Positions 16,797-27,300 of a DNA stretch of 64,000 bases are shown piece after piece. Numbering within the stretch: the stretch's first letter is position 1; the number at the start of each line of letters is the position of its first letter. The translations under genes were made by a program, and so were the position numbers. The notes beneath the pieces were generated by a model, which was not told the DNA's origin, ran no database searches, and saw only the letters and a list, made by a program, of their open reading frames with translations. Source of the DNA: Collinsella aerofaciens (GTDB taxonomy: Bacteria; Actinomycetota; Coriobacteriia; Coriobacteriales; Coriobacteriaceae); assembly GCF_015548375.1 (NCBI RefSeq), contig NZ_JADMWW010000010.1:17846-81845 (forward strand), written 5' to 3'.

Positions 16797-17735
16797 TTAT
16801 GCCGAGGCCTTGGCCTTGCGGCGCTTGCGGACCGCGTGGATCACGATGTCCAGCAGCAACAGCACAATGGCCACGACTACAATAAGCACGGCAAACTCGC
16901 GCTTGCCCCAGTGGCGGCCGGCCAGCGACTTTTGCTTGTCGACGTCCTTCTTGTTGTACATGGTGCGCACGCAATGCACCAGCAGGCGATGGTCGTTCAC
17001 GCCGTAGGGCGTGCAGGTGACGAGCGTCACCTTGTCGGCGCCGGGCTCGATGGTCAGCGACTCCATCTCCTCGGGCAGCACCACCTCGGAGTCCACCATC
17101 TTGTAGGCGAGCGTCTTGTTCATGGTGTGCAGCAGCACCAGGTCGCCGGGCTCCAGCGAGTGAATGTCGTCGAACATGCTCAGGTTGCGCATGCCCGAGT
17201 GCGCGGTGAGCACGCAATGCGTCGAGGTGCCGCCAACCGGCAGGCTCGTGCCCTCCAGGTGGCCGACGCCCGCCATGAGGACTTCCTCGCTCGTGCCGTG
17301 GTAGATGGGCATGCTCACGTCGATGGAGGGGATCTCGACCCAGCTCATCATGGGGTCGCGGTCAAAGATGAGCTGCTGGGCATAGGGCTCGATCTGGTCG
17401 GCGGGAAGCTCGGTGGCCTCGCCCGCCAGCTGCTCGTTAAAGGAGCGCGCCTGAAGCAGAATGCGCTCGCGCTCTTCGGCAGACAGCGCGTCCACGGTGC
17501 TGGACACCGTGCTGATCTGATTGAACACGCCCGAGGCCTCGAGCCGGTCCAAGATCCACGGCCAGGTCATAAGGCCCACGCCAATAAGGATGATAACGAT
17601 GGTGATGAGCCGATCGGCCCAGCGCGGCAGTCGCTTGCGACGGCGTTTGGACTTTGGTTGAGGTTTGGGCTGAGGGCTTGAGCCACCGTTGGCCGCGGCG
17701 TTATTGCTCTTCATATGTTTGGCGCCCTGCACCAT
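16797..17735 (-). CDS. class C sortase
   Basis: Membrane transpeptidase that links LPxTG pilins to each other or to the wall. The 312-aa protein has an N-terminal transmembrane helix (about residues 42-60), the beta-barrel with HGTSEEVL, the catalytic His in TAHSGM, the catalytic Cys in TLVTCTPYGVNDHRLLV with its Arg, and a C-terminal hydrophobic anchor followed by KRRKAKASA; this two-helix topology marks class C. The start ATG at 17735 has GAGGAGTGACC in front. It stands apart from the pilus operon that begins at 27.6 kb, so its own pilin substrate is not obvious; the pilin fragment at 20.1 kb may be a remnant of one. Confidence 0.92.
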   Translation of the reverse strand: MVQGAKHMKSNNAAANGGSSPQPKPQPKSKRRRKRLPRWADRLITIVIILIGVGLMTWPWILDRLEASGVFNQISTVSSTVDALSAEERERILLQARSFNEQLAGEATELPADQIEPYAQQLIFDRDPMMSWVEIPSIDVSMPIYHGTSEEVLMAGVGHLEGTSLPVGGTSTHCVLTAHSGMRNLSMFDDIHSLEPGDLVLLHTMNKTLAYKMVDSEVVLPEEMESLTIEPGADKVTLVTCTPYGVNDHRLLVHCVRTMYNKKDVDKQKSLAGRHWGKREFAVLIVVVAIVLLLLDIVIHAVRKRRKAKASA

Positions 17736-17846
17736 CGCCGGTCACTCCTCTACAACTCAAGTTGTCTAAACAAATAATAGCCGAATAGCGAGCCCATGCG
17801 CCGGACAACGCAGCTAGACTGCACCGTCCGGGCCACGTTACCCCAC

Positions 17847-18620
17847 TCAACTAATCAAGCCATATGTTGCTTTCATCGTCTCGAGCAACTGCGCCATCGT
17901 TACGCCCGCAATCCCAATCTGTTTCAGATTGACGTCGCCCACCTCACAATCTTTAACAAACGCAAGCATATCGTCCTTCAGCTCTCCGCGCAGGTCGACA
18001 CCTTCCGACTCGCCAAGCAGCTGAGCAAGCCTCAGCGCATCACGTTTATGCTTTTTTACCTTCCTCGAATCAACGTTCTCCCCCGCTTCCCTTCTAGCTT
18101 TTAGGTCGAGATACGCCTTCGCTTTGAACGGAACAATGTATTCCGTACCCAGGACCGAAACGCCGCCTACGGTCCGAATTCCCTGAAGGAGCAAGCTATA
18201 GTAAGCATCGTCCAACAAAATTGCCGAAAGACTGCTTATGTTTTCATCAACGTGAATTGGCGCCACATCAATCCCCTCACGACCCTTTAGAAAGTCAGGG
18301 CACTTCCCGAAGAGTTCGATCATATGAGGGTAACCCGGCCTCTTAGGCTCTGTAAACCGATAAAAACATGAGTCTTTGCCTTCGCCCCAGCCGCAGCGAT
18401 AACCGCCATCACGCACCAAAGTCCATATAGCTTCTGCCGTCTGAGGCAACCGGTCATCGGCGACAATTACCACATCAAAATCGTGAGTCGCCCTAAACGG
18501 AAGTCCCGCCTCCGCGAGCAAAATGTCGCATGCCGTGCCGCCGATAAGAGCATACGATCCTGCAGCTTCTTGCATATGCTGCTGAAATTTTTGGAGACCT
18601 TCTACAGCGCTTCTTGCCAT
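17847..18620 (-). CDS. AbiEii-like nucleotidyltransferase toxin
   Basis: Predicted nucleotidyltransferase of the AbiEii/DUF1814 kind, the toxin half of type IV toxin-antitoxin or abortive-infection modules. The 257-aa protein has YALIGGTACDILL and THDFDVVIV near residues 23-52, the G-G/S...DxD catalytic pattern. The rest is helical. Its start overlaps the end of the upstream HTH gene by 19 bases, and the two are clearly an operon. Compared with the surrounding GC-rich genes it is AT-richer, which suggests transfer. It could instead be a plain NTase with another role. Confidence 0.75.
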   Translation of the reverse strand: MARSAVEGLQKFQQHMQEAAGSYALIGGTACDILLAEAGLPFRATHDFDVVIVADDRLPQTAEAIWTLVRDGGYRCGWGEGKDSCFYRFTEPKRPGYPHMIELFGKCPDFLKGREGIDVAPIHVDENISSLSAILLDDAYYSLLLQGIRTVGGVSVLGTEYIVPFKAKAYLDLKARREAGENVDSRKVKKHKRDALRLAQLLGESEGVDLRGELKDDMLAFVKDCEVGDVNLKQIGIAGVTMAQLLETMKATYGLIS

Positions 18621-19570
18621 GGATATTCCTTTCCAAACATGCGATCGACTTCGAGCTGAATTCGCTCATCGTCGATTGCCGCCAAAGATAGCGCAAGCGA
18701 AATGTCGTCGACACGGGAGGAACCGGCAAACACGGGCGCATAGCGCCACACTTGGATCATCGCCGTTTCGTTATCCGGCAACTCCCCGTCTGCGACTTCG
18801 AGGTCGCTCAGTTTACGCCATGCACTTCTTAAGACGGCCTTTTGTTCCATGCCCGGTGCAGCGAGCATGGAACGCGCGGCGAGCGCCGTCTCCCCGGCGT
18901 CAACAAGACAGTCAATCTGCGGTGTCTTCCTTGCAAAAAAGACCTTCGAGACAGGCGAGGAGAGCTCTGTCATGTGCTCGCTAAGCAGAAGATCAACGGC
19001 AACAGGGAGCACGACAACACGTCGCTCGCAACGCTCGCGCCTCGCGAGCCCCCTGTCGACAAGCTCGGTTATGGCCTCACTCGCGCGGCTTGCCGAAATC
19101 CCAAGCGCGCGACAAAGGTCATAGGGGCGATATGGCTCCTGGGCTGCTCCCCAGATTGCGGCAGCCTGTGCGTTGGGTGACATCTTGGTCGCGTGATTGC
19201 GAAACCAGGCACCGCCCCTCTCCGTGCAGGCTGTGCCCATAAATGGAAGAAAAGCCTGTCTACCTTGGCAGACAAAGGGAATCCCTTGTGCGACCAATGC
19301 TTTGCGCTGACGCGCATCGGCATCAGGAAACGAAACGACAACAGGAGTCTCCGCGCGTAAGGCTAGCTGACTATAGACTCTCTTAGCCTCGGGAAGCCCG
19401 ACGCCAGTAGGCAAACTTGCAAGCAAAAACGAAAAACCGTTTGCGTCAACAGCGCGGACCTCAATCGCCCGCAGATGCAGCGGCAAGTGTGCGGATCCAG
19501 GCCAAGTTTTGGTCTTGGCGGAGAGGCCTAATGCTTCTTGTAGGTAGATTAGCGCTTCGTTCATTTCCAT
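18602..19570 (-). CDS. AbiEi-like winged-helix antitoxin partner
   Basis: 322-aa protein starting MEMNEALIYLQEALGL, encoded directly before the AbiEii-like gene. It contains a central DNA-binding helix-turn-helix, LCRALGISASRASEAITELV, followed by a wing (DRGLARRERCERRVVVLP), so it probably represses its own operon and counters the toxin. I start it at 19570 because upstream ATGs lie in or before the promoter -10 element at 19601-19606; the ribosome site is weak, and ATG 19564 is an alternative. The family assignment rests on gene order and the HTH rather than on strong similarity. Confidence 0.65.
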   Translation of the reverse strand: MEMNEALIYLQEALGLSAKTKTWPGSAHLPLHLRAIEVRAVDANGFSFLLASLPTGVGLPEAKRVYSQLALRAETPVVVSFPDADARQRKALVAQGIPFVCQGRQAFLPFMGTACTERGGAWFRNHATKMSPNAQAAAIWGAAQEPYRPYDLCRALGISASRASEAITELVDRGLARRERCERRVVVLPVAVDLLLSEHMTELSSPVSKVFFARKTPQIDCLVDAGETALAARSMLAAPGMEQKAVLRSAWRKLSDLEVADGELPDNETAMIQVWRYAPVFAGSSRVDDISLALSLAAIDDERIQLEVDRMFGKEYPWQEAL

Positions 19571-19583
19571 CGTTTTCGCTTGG

Positions 19584-19606
19584 TTCCAGTTTAAATTGGA
19601 ATTATA
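19584..19606 (-). promoter_or_regulatory. -10 element and palindrome before the AbiE-like operon
   Basis: On the minus strand TATAAT (19606-19601) is followed at once by an 18-base near-palindrome, TTCCAATTTAAACTGGAA (19601-19584), covering the likely transcription start. The -35 is weak. Placement fits autoregulation by the HTH partner. Confidence 0.6.
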
Positions 19607-19937
19607 CATAATTTTCGGAATTAACGAGATTCCTTTCGTGCATAAGTCCATTATTTGCGTTTTCAGAATATCCCGGATCAGCGGATGATTCGGGATACAA
19701 TCGTTACAGGAAACGACGCACCCTGCGTAAGTGTTCGAAAGCGCGGGCGACCAGTTTCCGGTGTTGTTAAATGTCCGGACTCCGAACCACGGGCATTTCA
19801 ATTTGCACGCGCGGCGCAAATGCCTTCTACCGTCCGCACCGCGCGTGCGCCTACGGACCTTAAACTGAACCTTATAAGAGTCAAGAAACGCGATGACGAA
19901 CGTACCCGCATCGGACGGTGGAGCCTGGCTGCGTTAT
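19607..19937. other. spacer without recognisable genes
   Basis: This ~330-bp stretch between the AbiE-like promoter and the terminator at 19.94 kb shows changing base composition (AT-rich near 19610-19700, GC-rich after 19770), short unsupported reading frames and no clear repeat. It may be a junction between regions of different origin. Confidence 0.4.
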
Positions 19938-19978
19938 CCCAAAAAGAACGGGGCAGACTCCAGTGCGGAGTCTGCCCC
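19938..19978 (-). terminator. intrinsic terminator after the pilin remnant
   Basis: GGGGCAGACTCC (19950-19961) pairs perfectly with GGAGTCTGCCCC (19967-19978); on the minus strand GTTCTTTTTGGG follows. It lies about 100 bases beyond the stop of the truncated pilin gene. Confidence 0.88.
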
Positions 19979-20079
19979 GAAAAGAGAATGGCAAAGCAAG
20001 AACGTCGATGGACGAGAAAAGTGTCCGCAAGTCTCATGGCCATCACATCCCACCTGCCAAAGGGATGGGTGAGTGAGCG

Positions 20080-20520
20080 TTACTCCTGCTCGGACTCCTC
20101 AGCCTGCTTACGGCTGCGGATGAGGTGTGCCACGCCGATGCACAGCACTGCGCTGCCAGCGATCCAAGTGAAGGTCACGCCGTTAAGACCGGTCAGCGGG
20201 AGGCCGGAGCCTTTCTTGTTCTTGACGGTAAGGGTAACGGTGCCGCCACCAGAAGAGGAATTGGTGACGAGACCAGAACCATTCTTGGATGTGGTCACCG
20301 TCAACGTATTCTCGCCCTCATTCTGATTAAGACCCGTGGCAGTAATGGTGAACGTGAATTTGGGCACGGTGTTATAGCCGGAGAGCGTATGGGTCTCCTC
20401 GACCGTGTAAGCGCCAGCATCGAGGCCCTTGACGCTGATTTCGCCCTTATCATCAGTCGTAAAATCATAAGCAGTATTGCCCAAAGAACCGTTCACTTAG
20501 ACATACTGGGCGCCGGCGCC
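20080..20520 (-). pseudogene. C-terminal remnant of an LPxTG pilin
   Basis: The frame encodes a SpaA/Cna-B-like domain (GEISVKGLDAGAYTVEETHT..GYNTV) and a full sorting signal, LPLTG plus a hydrophobic helix and RSRKQ tail. Reading upstream, codons for EGAGAQYV are followed by an in-frame TAA (20499-20497) and then VNGSLGNTAYDF, so a stop interrupts the domain, and no pilin sequence can be followed beyond about 20540. There is no signal peptide or ribosome site. It is best read as the tail of a larger surface protein left after a rearrangement. A sortase could still recognise the end, but the piece cannot be exported by itself. Confidence 0.75.
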
Positions 20521-20639
20521 CTCGTCGATTCCCTTGGAAGAGGTGCCGGGCGGAGAGCGGAGCATGGCCACCGGACCCACCGAAACACATCTCCACCGTT
20601 CCTTCAACTGGGAAAATGCCGCCCCGGAGCCCGGGAGGG

Positions 20640-20844
20640 ACCCCGGGGGCTTTCGGCTAACTGCGGGAACGGCCTATCCGCTCAGTATGTTCAGCTGAGA
20701 TCAGAAATCAACCGGAGAAATCGACCCTACTAAAAGGAGGCCGTATATGAAGACTGTATATCCCTTTTGCCTCCATATACACAAGAAGCGCCCCTCGGGG
20801 CGCTTCTGAGAGGCTCCCCCCTAGGATGGACCCCAGGGGGAGCC
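20640..20844. other. stem-loop rich spacer with a tiny ORF
   Basis: Contains two strong stems, GAAGCGCCCC/GGGGCGCTTC at 20785-20806 and GGCTCCCCC/GGGGGAGCC at 20812-20844. A 20-codon frame on the + strand (20747-20809, MKTVYPFCLHIHKK and on) has a textbook AAAAGGAGG site and ends inside the first stem, like a leader peptide, but nothing lies downstream on that strand to be controlled. It is probably a relic. Confidence 0.4.
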
Positions 20845-20899
20845 TATGGACCTCAAAGGCCGCTGCGAACCGTTCGCAGTCGGGCCGTCGAAGGCCTCG

Positions 20900-21225
20900 T
20901 TACTTAAGCTCAGGCCAGAAATCCTTGTTGGCCTCGATCATGTCGTCGAGAATCTCCTTGGCGACCGTCATGGACGGCACGGTCTTGTTGAGCGTGAACG
21001 CCTTGAGCGCCTTCTCATACGAACCCTCGATGCACGCCTCGACCACGAGCTTCTCGGAGTTGAGCTGCTGCATCATGAGGCCCTGCTGGAACAGCGGGAT
21101 GTTGTCGCGCGAGATGACCTCGGGGCCGTTCTTGCCGATGTAGGCGGGAAGCTCGACCATCGCGTCGTACGGCATGTTCGGGATAGCGCCGCGGTTCTGG
21201 CAAATGACCAGGAAGCGAGCGAAGG
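20900..21225 (-). pseudogene. GH4 6-phospho-alpha-glucosidase, C-terminal fragment
   Basis: About 106 codons read ARFLVICQNRGAIPNMPYDA and continue through VELPAYIGKNGPE, PLFQQGLMMQQLNSEKL and end DDMIEANKDFWPELK. This is the C-terminus of NAD/Mn-dependent GH4 enzymes of the MalH type (maltose-6'-phosphate hydrolase). The N-terminal NAD-binding ~330 residues are absent: upstream of 21225 the frame becomes low-complexity sequence belonging to the sortase region. So the pilus block appears to have replaced the front of this gene. Confidence 0.8.
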
Positions 21226-21263
21226 CGCTGCACTTCGAGCGATATTGAGCACCAATGCAGGCG

Positions 21264-22403
21264 CTACCGCAGGTGTCGCCCGCGATACTCGGGTGAATAA
21301 GCATCGGAATCGGGGGAAGCCGAGGAGGCTGAAGCAGAGGAGGCGAAGGGGGCCGCAGGCCTGGAGGCTCCCACGGCCCACCCGTTTCCGCCATCGCCAC
21401 CAGCCGCGTCGGCGTCCAGCGTCACCGCGGCGGCAACGGCGGCACGCTGCGCCGCGCGCCGCTTCTTGCGCACGCGCCCGGCCACAACGAGACCCACAAC
21501 AATCGCCAGCAGCGCGCCCAGAACGCCCAGCGCCACCGCGGTGGTGTTGATGCCCTGCGCGTCCTCGGGCACGGGGACCTCATCCGGAATGCTTGCACGC
21601 ACACCCGATACCAGCAGGCGGTGCGAGTTCACGCCGTAGGGCGTGCAGGTCATGAGCGTCACGCGGTCCTCGCCGGCGGTCACGCGCAGCTTGGAATCGT
21701 CGTCGGGCTCAATCACGTCTATGCGGTCGATCTTGTAACCCAGCTCCTCGCCCATCACCTCGATGTAGAACGAGTCGCCCACCTGCAGCTCATCCAAGCG
21801 CGTGAACAGGAGCGAGCCCGGCACGCCACGGTGACCGGTGAGCACGGCATGCGTGCTCTCGCCGCCCACGGGCAGCGACGTTCCGTACAGGTGGCCGGCG
21901 CCCGCGGCGAGCACCTCGGTGGAGGTGCCGTGGTACACGGGCAGATTCACGTCGATCTTGGGGATACGCACCGAGCACATAAGGCCCGATCCCGCGTTAA
22001 GGAGTCCCTGGTAGGTGGTATCTTGCGAGGCGATGGAATCCTCAGAGCCAGAGGCGGTGGAGGCGCCAGAGGTGTTTCCAAACGGGTCCACGACCTCGCC
22101 GATAACGTCCTGACCGCCGGCAGCCAGCTGCTCGTTATAGGCGCGAGCGGCCGCGAGGGCCTCCTCCGCTTGCGGATAGGGCCAGCCATCCACGGTGTTT
22201 TGCGCAGCGGTAACGGCGGCAGTTTGCTCGGCCTGGGACATGGCGCGCAGGACGAGGGGCGTGGCCACGATAACAAAGCCGGCGGCAAAGCACAGAAGGG
22301 AAAGCAGGCGCAGGACGAGGGGCGGTTTACGCCGGCTGGTGGAAGCCGGGTTCGAACCGCCCCTCGGCGTGCGCATCGTCGATACGGGCTTGATTGCCTT
22401 CAT
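21264..22403 (-). CDS. class C sortase of the pilus operon
   Basis: Pilin-polymerising sortase. The protein (379 aa from the ATG at 22403, with a perfect GGAGGTGA site) has an N-terminal membrane helix (LLSLLCFAAGFVIVATPLVL), HGTSTEVL, the catalytic His in TGHRGVPG, Cys in TLMTCTPYGVNSHRLLV, and a C-terminal membrane helix (GVLGALLAIVVGLVVAG) with basic tail. It carries an unusual Ser/Ala/Asp-rich cytoplasmic extension of about 80 residues after the last helix. It is the last gene of the operon encoding tip and backbone pilins, its likely substrates. The upstream reading frame to 22559 is not used. Confidence 0.93.
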   Translation of the reverse strand: MKAIKPVSTMRTPRGGSNPASTSRRKPPLVLRLLSLLCFAAGFVIVATPLVLRAMSQAEQTAAVTAAQNTVDGWPYPQAEEALAAARAYNEQLAAGGQDVIGEVVDPFGNTSGASTASGSEDSIASQDTTYQGLLNAGSGLMCSVRIPKIDVNLPVYHGTSTEVLAAGAGHLYGTSLPVGGESTHAVLTGHRGVPGSLLFTRLDELQVGDSFYIEVMGEELGYKIDRIDVIEPDDDSKLRVTAGEDRVTLMTCTPYGVNSHRLLVSGVRASIPDEVPVPEDAQGINTTAVALGVLGALLAIVVGLVVAGRVRKKRRAAQRAAVAAAVTLDADAAGGDGGNGWAVGASRPAAPFASSASASSASPDSDAYSPEYRGRHLR

Positions 22404-22568
22404 GTGGTTCACCTCCGGGGGTGTGGGTGCGAGGACACGGTTAATGCACCACACCCCGCCGCGGGTCCAAGCGCGACGGGGTGCGGCGAAAGGGAATGTG
22501 AGAACGCGGCGCACGGGCGCTGATAGGAGACGACGATCGCCCGCTCGCCGCGTCATCAAGCTAGGGGA

Positions 22569-24329
22569 TTAAGAGCGCATACGTGCACTCAGGGCGAAGG
22601 CGGCGCCAGCAGCCATGAGCAGCACGCCCACGGTGATGAAGACCTTGATGCCCAGGTCACCGGTCAAGGGCAGCTCGGTGAGGTTCTTGGCGTTCTTAAC
22701 CGTAGCCTGGCCATCGCTGGTCCCAACGGAGATACGATCATCGCCGGTTTTCTTGCTGTAAGACACGGTTGCAGTTTCAGGCGTCCCAGAGAAGGTAGCA
22801 CCAATAGTGAAGGTAAAGTCAGGCAGGCCAATGTTGGTATAACCGGTCGGAGCCTTGATCTCGTAGACGTGGTAGGTGCCAGCAGGCAGACCGGACATGG
22901 CGATCTTGCCGTTACCATCGGTGGTGAACACATCATCGGCTGCATCGGCATTGGGCTTGTCAGTAGTGAGATTCTTCCAGACCTTGGTCTCGGTGTCTTG
23001 GGTCATGAACGTCTCGGTGCTACCGTTCACGCGGGCAATCGCGAACTTAGCACCAGAAAGCTCTTTTTTGCCAGCCATGTCGGTCTTCAGGATACCGAAC
23101 TTGTAGGTGTAGACACGAACCTCGGGACCGGGAATCCTGGTGAACTTGTTATCAGGCGTGTGGGAGTACTCGAGCTCGACAGAGTTGGGGTTGCCCACGG
23201 AAGCGATGGTCGCGTCCTTGTTGACGGTAGCCTCGAACTCAACGGTCACAGTTGCGCCCTCGAGAATGCCATCGGTAGAGGAGGTAGAGCCAGCTGCCTT
23301 GTTAACGTAGTTGGCCAGGTCGATGGTGGTCACCTTACCGCCAGCATACTCGGCGTTGTAGCCTTTCTGATCCTCGGTAAGGGCATAGAAGTCAGAAGAA
23401 ACGGCATAGTCTTTATCGGTCAGGGTAACTGTATCAGTACCCTTGGTGAGTTTAACGGACTTCACAGAGCTCACGTCAACCGTCAAACCCTTGGATGCGG
23501 TATCGATAAGCTTAAACACACGGGGTGGAGTGGTCATGTCGTAGCCGGTGTAGGTCGGAATGACGGAGCTGAGCTCATACTTCACAACACCACCGATACG
23601 GGCGTCAGCTTTGGTGCCGCCAGTAACAGTGCCGCTAACAGACTCGGTGATCTTCTTGTCAACGGTCGGCACGTTCATCTTCAGGATAACCTGGCCCCAG
23701 GTCGAAGTCTGGTCGTAGCCATCGAGCTTCGTGGCTACGATTATGGGAATAGACTGCGTCGTCGGATCAGCAGAGGTGTCCTTCAGGAACCAAAGGCCCT
23801 GTTCACAGGTATTCTCGGAACCGGTGGCGCTGCTCTTGAAATCAGCCTTATCAGCATTAGGCGCGTCGTCCTCGGCGAGCTTCTTGGAGAGCGTCGTGGC
23901 GAAAGTGCGCAGCGCAGACGCGTCTCCACCCCACGGATCGTTCGGCTCGCTGAGGTCCTTGAAGACGTTGGCAACCAGGTAACCGATCGGGTTGTTGTCT
24001 GTGCCGCCCGGAGTATAGTAGTTGCCGTCTGCCTTGTACGCTTTGAGCTGGTCCTTGGTCATCGAAGCTTCGATCTCGTCCACAAGATTATCATTGGTGT
24101 CGATGAGGAACGTGAGGTTATTGTTGGCATCCGTGTCAATGTTCTTCAATGAAGCGAGCTTCCAGCCGGAGAGCGTGTGCTCAACGCTATCGTTCTCAGC
24201 GTTCGTAATCTTGATGGTTCCCTGTGCGGGATCCGCAGCCTTGGCCACAGGCGCTCCACCCAACAGGCCGGTTACGGCGATCGCTACGGCGGCGGCGCCG
24301 GCGATCAGCTTTTGTACGAATCGGTTCAT
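22569..24329 (-). CDS. SpaA-type major (backbone) pilin
   Basis: Shaft subunit of a covalent pilus. The 586-aa precursor has a signal peptide (MNRFVQKLIAGAAAVAIAV..APVAKA), a pilin motif region VPTVDKKI whose Lys would accept the inter-subunit bond, an E-box-like YHVYEIKAPTGY in the last Cna-B domain, the sorting signal LPLTG, a hydrophobic helix and SARMRS tail. Repeated Cna-B folds likely hold Lys-Asn isopeptide bonds. The ATG at 24329 has AAAGGGGA ahead; the longer frame to 24368 overlaps the previous gene's end and is not needed. It sits between tip pilin and sortase. Confidence 0.92.
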   Translation of the reverse strand: MNRFVQKLIAGAAAVAIAVTGLLGGAPVAKAADPAQGTIKITNAENDSVEHTLSGWKLASLKNIDTDANNNLTFLIDTNDNLVDEIEASMTKDQLKAYKADGNYYTPGGTDNNPIGYLVANVFKDLSEPNDPWGGDASALRTFATTLSKKLAEDDAPNADKADFKSSATGSENTCEQGLWFLKDTSADPTTQSIPIIVATKLDGYDQTSTWGQVILKMNVPTVDKKITESVSGTVTGGTKADARIGGVVKYELSSVIPTYTGYDMTTPPRVFKLIDTASKGLTVDVSSVKSVKLTKGTDTVTLTDKDYAVSSDFYALTEDQKGYNAEYAGGKVTTIDLANYVNKAAGSTSSTDGILEGATVTVEFEATVNKDATIASVGNPNSVELEYSHTPDNKFTRIPGPEVRVYTYKFGILKTDMAGKKELSGAKFAIARVNGSTETFMTQDTETKVWKNLTTDKPNADAADDVFTTDGNGKIAMSGLPAGTYHVYEIKAPTGYTNIGLPDFTFTIGATFSGTPETATVSYSKKTGDDRISVGTSDGQATVKNAKNLTELPLTGDLGIKVFITVGVLLMAAGAAFALSARMRS

Positions 24330-24368
24330 GATTCCCCTTTCAGAAATGAGCCCGACATTCATAAACAT

Positions 24369-27300
24369 CTATCTACCAGCGCCATCGGACGGGTCGTCCT
24401 GGCGGCGCTTTGTAACGAACCAATACGCTCCCGCAGCGATGCCGCTCAGAAGCATGAGACCGGCGCCCACGAGGAGCATGGAGTTTTCGGTCCAACCCGC
24501 GCCGGTGAGCGGGAGGTCCGTGAGAACTTTCACGTTGGTGAAGGTGGAGGCAGGGATGGCGTTGGGCGCGTCGACGGTGCCGATGTCCTTATTAACGGTG
24601 TTGCCCATGTCGTCCTTCACCTGCGTGACCGTGGTGGAGGTGGTGAGGCCGGAGTACTTGCCGGCGTCATTCAGCTTGGCCTTCACCGTGACGGCCACCT
24701 GGTACTCGGCCTTGGAGTAGCGGAGCTTGTCGATGGCGCCGGTGGTAGGCGTGACCTCCTTCACCGTGTAGGTATAGGTCTTGGCGCCAGTCGGGTTCGA
24801 AGCGTCGTTCGTGGCGAGGTGCTTTTTGGAGAACGAGATTTTGCCAAAATATGCCACGATGTCGTTGACCTTGGTGGAGTCTGCGGGAGCGACGGAAATA
24901 GGCTTCGGGCCAGGCTTAGGCGCGCTATCCTTATTTGGCCCCGTAGCCTCGATGCTGAAGTCGAACGCAACGTAGTTACCGTTGGAATCCTTCGGCCAAT
25001 CCGTATTACGGACGGACTTAATCACCGGGATTTCCACGGACGTAACGGAGCACGAGTCGGAGATGTAGACGTTGCTCCCGTCAATCGTCGGTTTCTTGCC
25101 CTCGGTCCACGCAATGGAGCCATCCGTGCTGGACACCGTGAACTCGTAGACCGTCGAGTTCTTCTCGTAGCCAAACGGAGCCTGGATCTCAACAAGCGTG
25201 TACGTACCCGGCAGCAGGCCCTCGAGCTTGAACTTGCCAGACGTGCCATCAATGTCTTTCCACGTGATCTCACCCGAATCCGACTGATCGCTCACGGTCC
25301 AGGACTGGTTAACGTCCGTACCATCGGCGTCCTTGGTCTTGGTGAGCTTCCACTCAGAACCAGCCAAAGGAGTGTGTCCTGCGTCGCCCTCCGCCACCTT
25401 GGTCCAAAACACCGTACCGGTAATCTTGGCGTTGGGGATGGCGCTCTGCGGACGTGAAACCTCATTGCCGTTGGCGTCCACGTTGCCCACAAGGTTGAGT
25501 TCATCGCCCGTGTGGAACATCTTCGAGGTATAGATCGCATTGGAAAGCTCGTAGCCCTCCGGCGCCTTAGTCTCGCGAATGTAGTACGTGAAGTAGTCTT
25601 TGTCATCAGGGTTGCCAATATTGGCCTTCTGGTTCAGGTAGTTGAACTGAATGGTGCCAACGGCAGGATCGGAGTCATTCTTGCCGTTATCCACAATGGA
25701 GACGATACGTTTCTCATCCTTCCGTGCATTGTCCTCAGTCGCGTAGATGGCCCACTCGGAACCCGCGAGCGGTTTGTCGTCCGCCGCATCGACCTTGCTC
25801 CACGCAACGGCGGAGCCGCCGGGCGTGTAGGTACCGGACCACGGGAAGTTGTGACGCTCCTGGTCCATGTCGATGACGGAAGCCGAGTTACCCTCACCAA
25901 ATTGTGCGGCAACCTTCGGGCTGTTCATTGAGAAATCGACACCCACATAAACGCGACCGTTGGTGGTCACATGGTCGTCGAAGCTTCCGTTGGGTACAAG
26001 GATGCTGCCGATCATAGCCGCCGCAGGATCGTCGTCAGTCCACTTGGCACCAGTGGCTGCGCCATCGTATTCCCAGTCCGCGCGGTCCTCTCCCGCGATG
26101 CCGCCCCGAATGGTAAGGCTTTGCGTATCAACAAAGTTCCATATGACGGATTGAGAAGCCGTCGCGTATGCCTTGCCCTCCGCCGTGCCGGAATATCGAG
26201 TTTCGTAATAACGCGAAATCTCGGTGCCGTTCCACCAAAAGCGCCAGCCATTGTGAAACTCAATATTCGAAGATCCGGTAACGTTCACAACAACCGAGGC
26301 GCCATCTGGAATGCCCTCGAATGCGAAATCAACGCCACGATAATACTCGTTGTTGTATGTATTGCTCAGCTCAGAAGCATCGATGGTGAACACCTGCTGC
26401 ATAGAGGTGTTGTCACCCTTAAACGTGATAAGACGCTCGCTATTCTTGAATTGCTTACTATTGAGCGACGTATCGGCGCAGTCCTCATTGATGGTCTTAT
26501 CCGACCCATCAAACACCAGGCCATAGCTATAATCCGTATTGTTGTACTTGTTGATGATGTAGCGGTTGTCCTTATCGCACGCCGGAGCAACGCCGTAGCT
26601 CACTTTGCCCGTCTTCGCAAACGAATTCAGCTGATTAGAAAGCGTGTTGAGATAGCCCGTCTCTCCGCTGTAATTCGAATAATCCTTGCCATTAATGTCC
26701 TTGAGGAAGTTAACTTGGTTGAACAGAGTACTGTCCTGAGCGTTCTCGCCCGCGTACCAATAACCCTGGGTTTTCACCACAGACTGGCGCCCGTTATTAG
26801 TATTCCAATAGGTAATGGGACCGGCGATCTTCGCGGTGTAGTCATAGCCAGCGGAGTCAGCCGTTCTCGCTTTGCCGACCCAAGCGCCTTTGTTCCAAGC
26901 GCCAACGGTAGTCTTCCCCGGCAAGTCGCCGCTGTAACCAACGCTCATGTTGGTGATCGCACTGTCGATTCCAGCCACCGCAAGCACGGTGCTGCCGTCG
27001 ACAGGACGGAACTGGGAACCAAAACCAACGGTGCCAAAGCGGAAACCAGCGCCAATACCTTCATAGGGCCAGCTCTCTTTGAGTGGATTCATGGCAAGCT
27101 TGCCACGGACCACGGTAAGGCCCTCCGCCTCAGCGGCATATGAGCCGGCGGGGGCGTTGCTCGCATCAAGAGTTTTAGTGTTGCTCGGTTTACCACCGAT
27201 GTACATGTCGCGGCCGACGTAGGTGGCCACGCCGGGATCGGGGGTAGAGACATCGATATTCGTACCGATGCCGATAGGCGTGGGCTTGTAGATGCCCTTG

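Noticed and set aside
20747..20809. 20-codon ORF with perfect ribosome site as a leader-peptide attenuator
   Set aside because: No gene follows on that strand and the stems lack a T-run; kept only as a note.
22404..22559. N-terminal extension of the pilus sortase
   Set aside because: The extension lacks a ribosome site while a perfect GGAGGTGA stands before ATG 22403.
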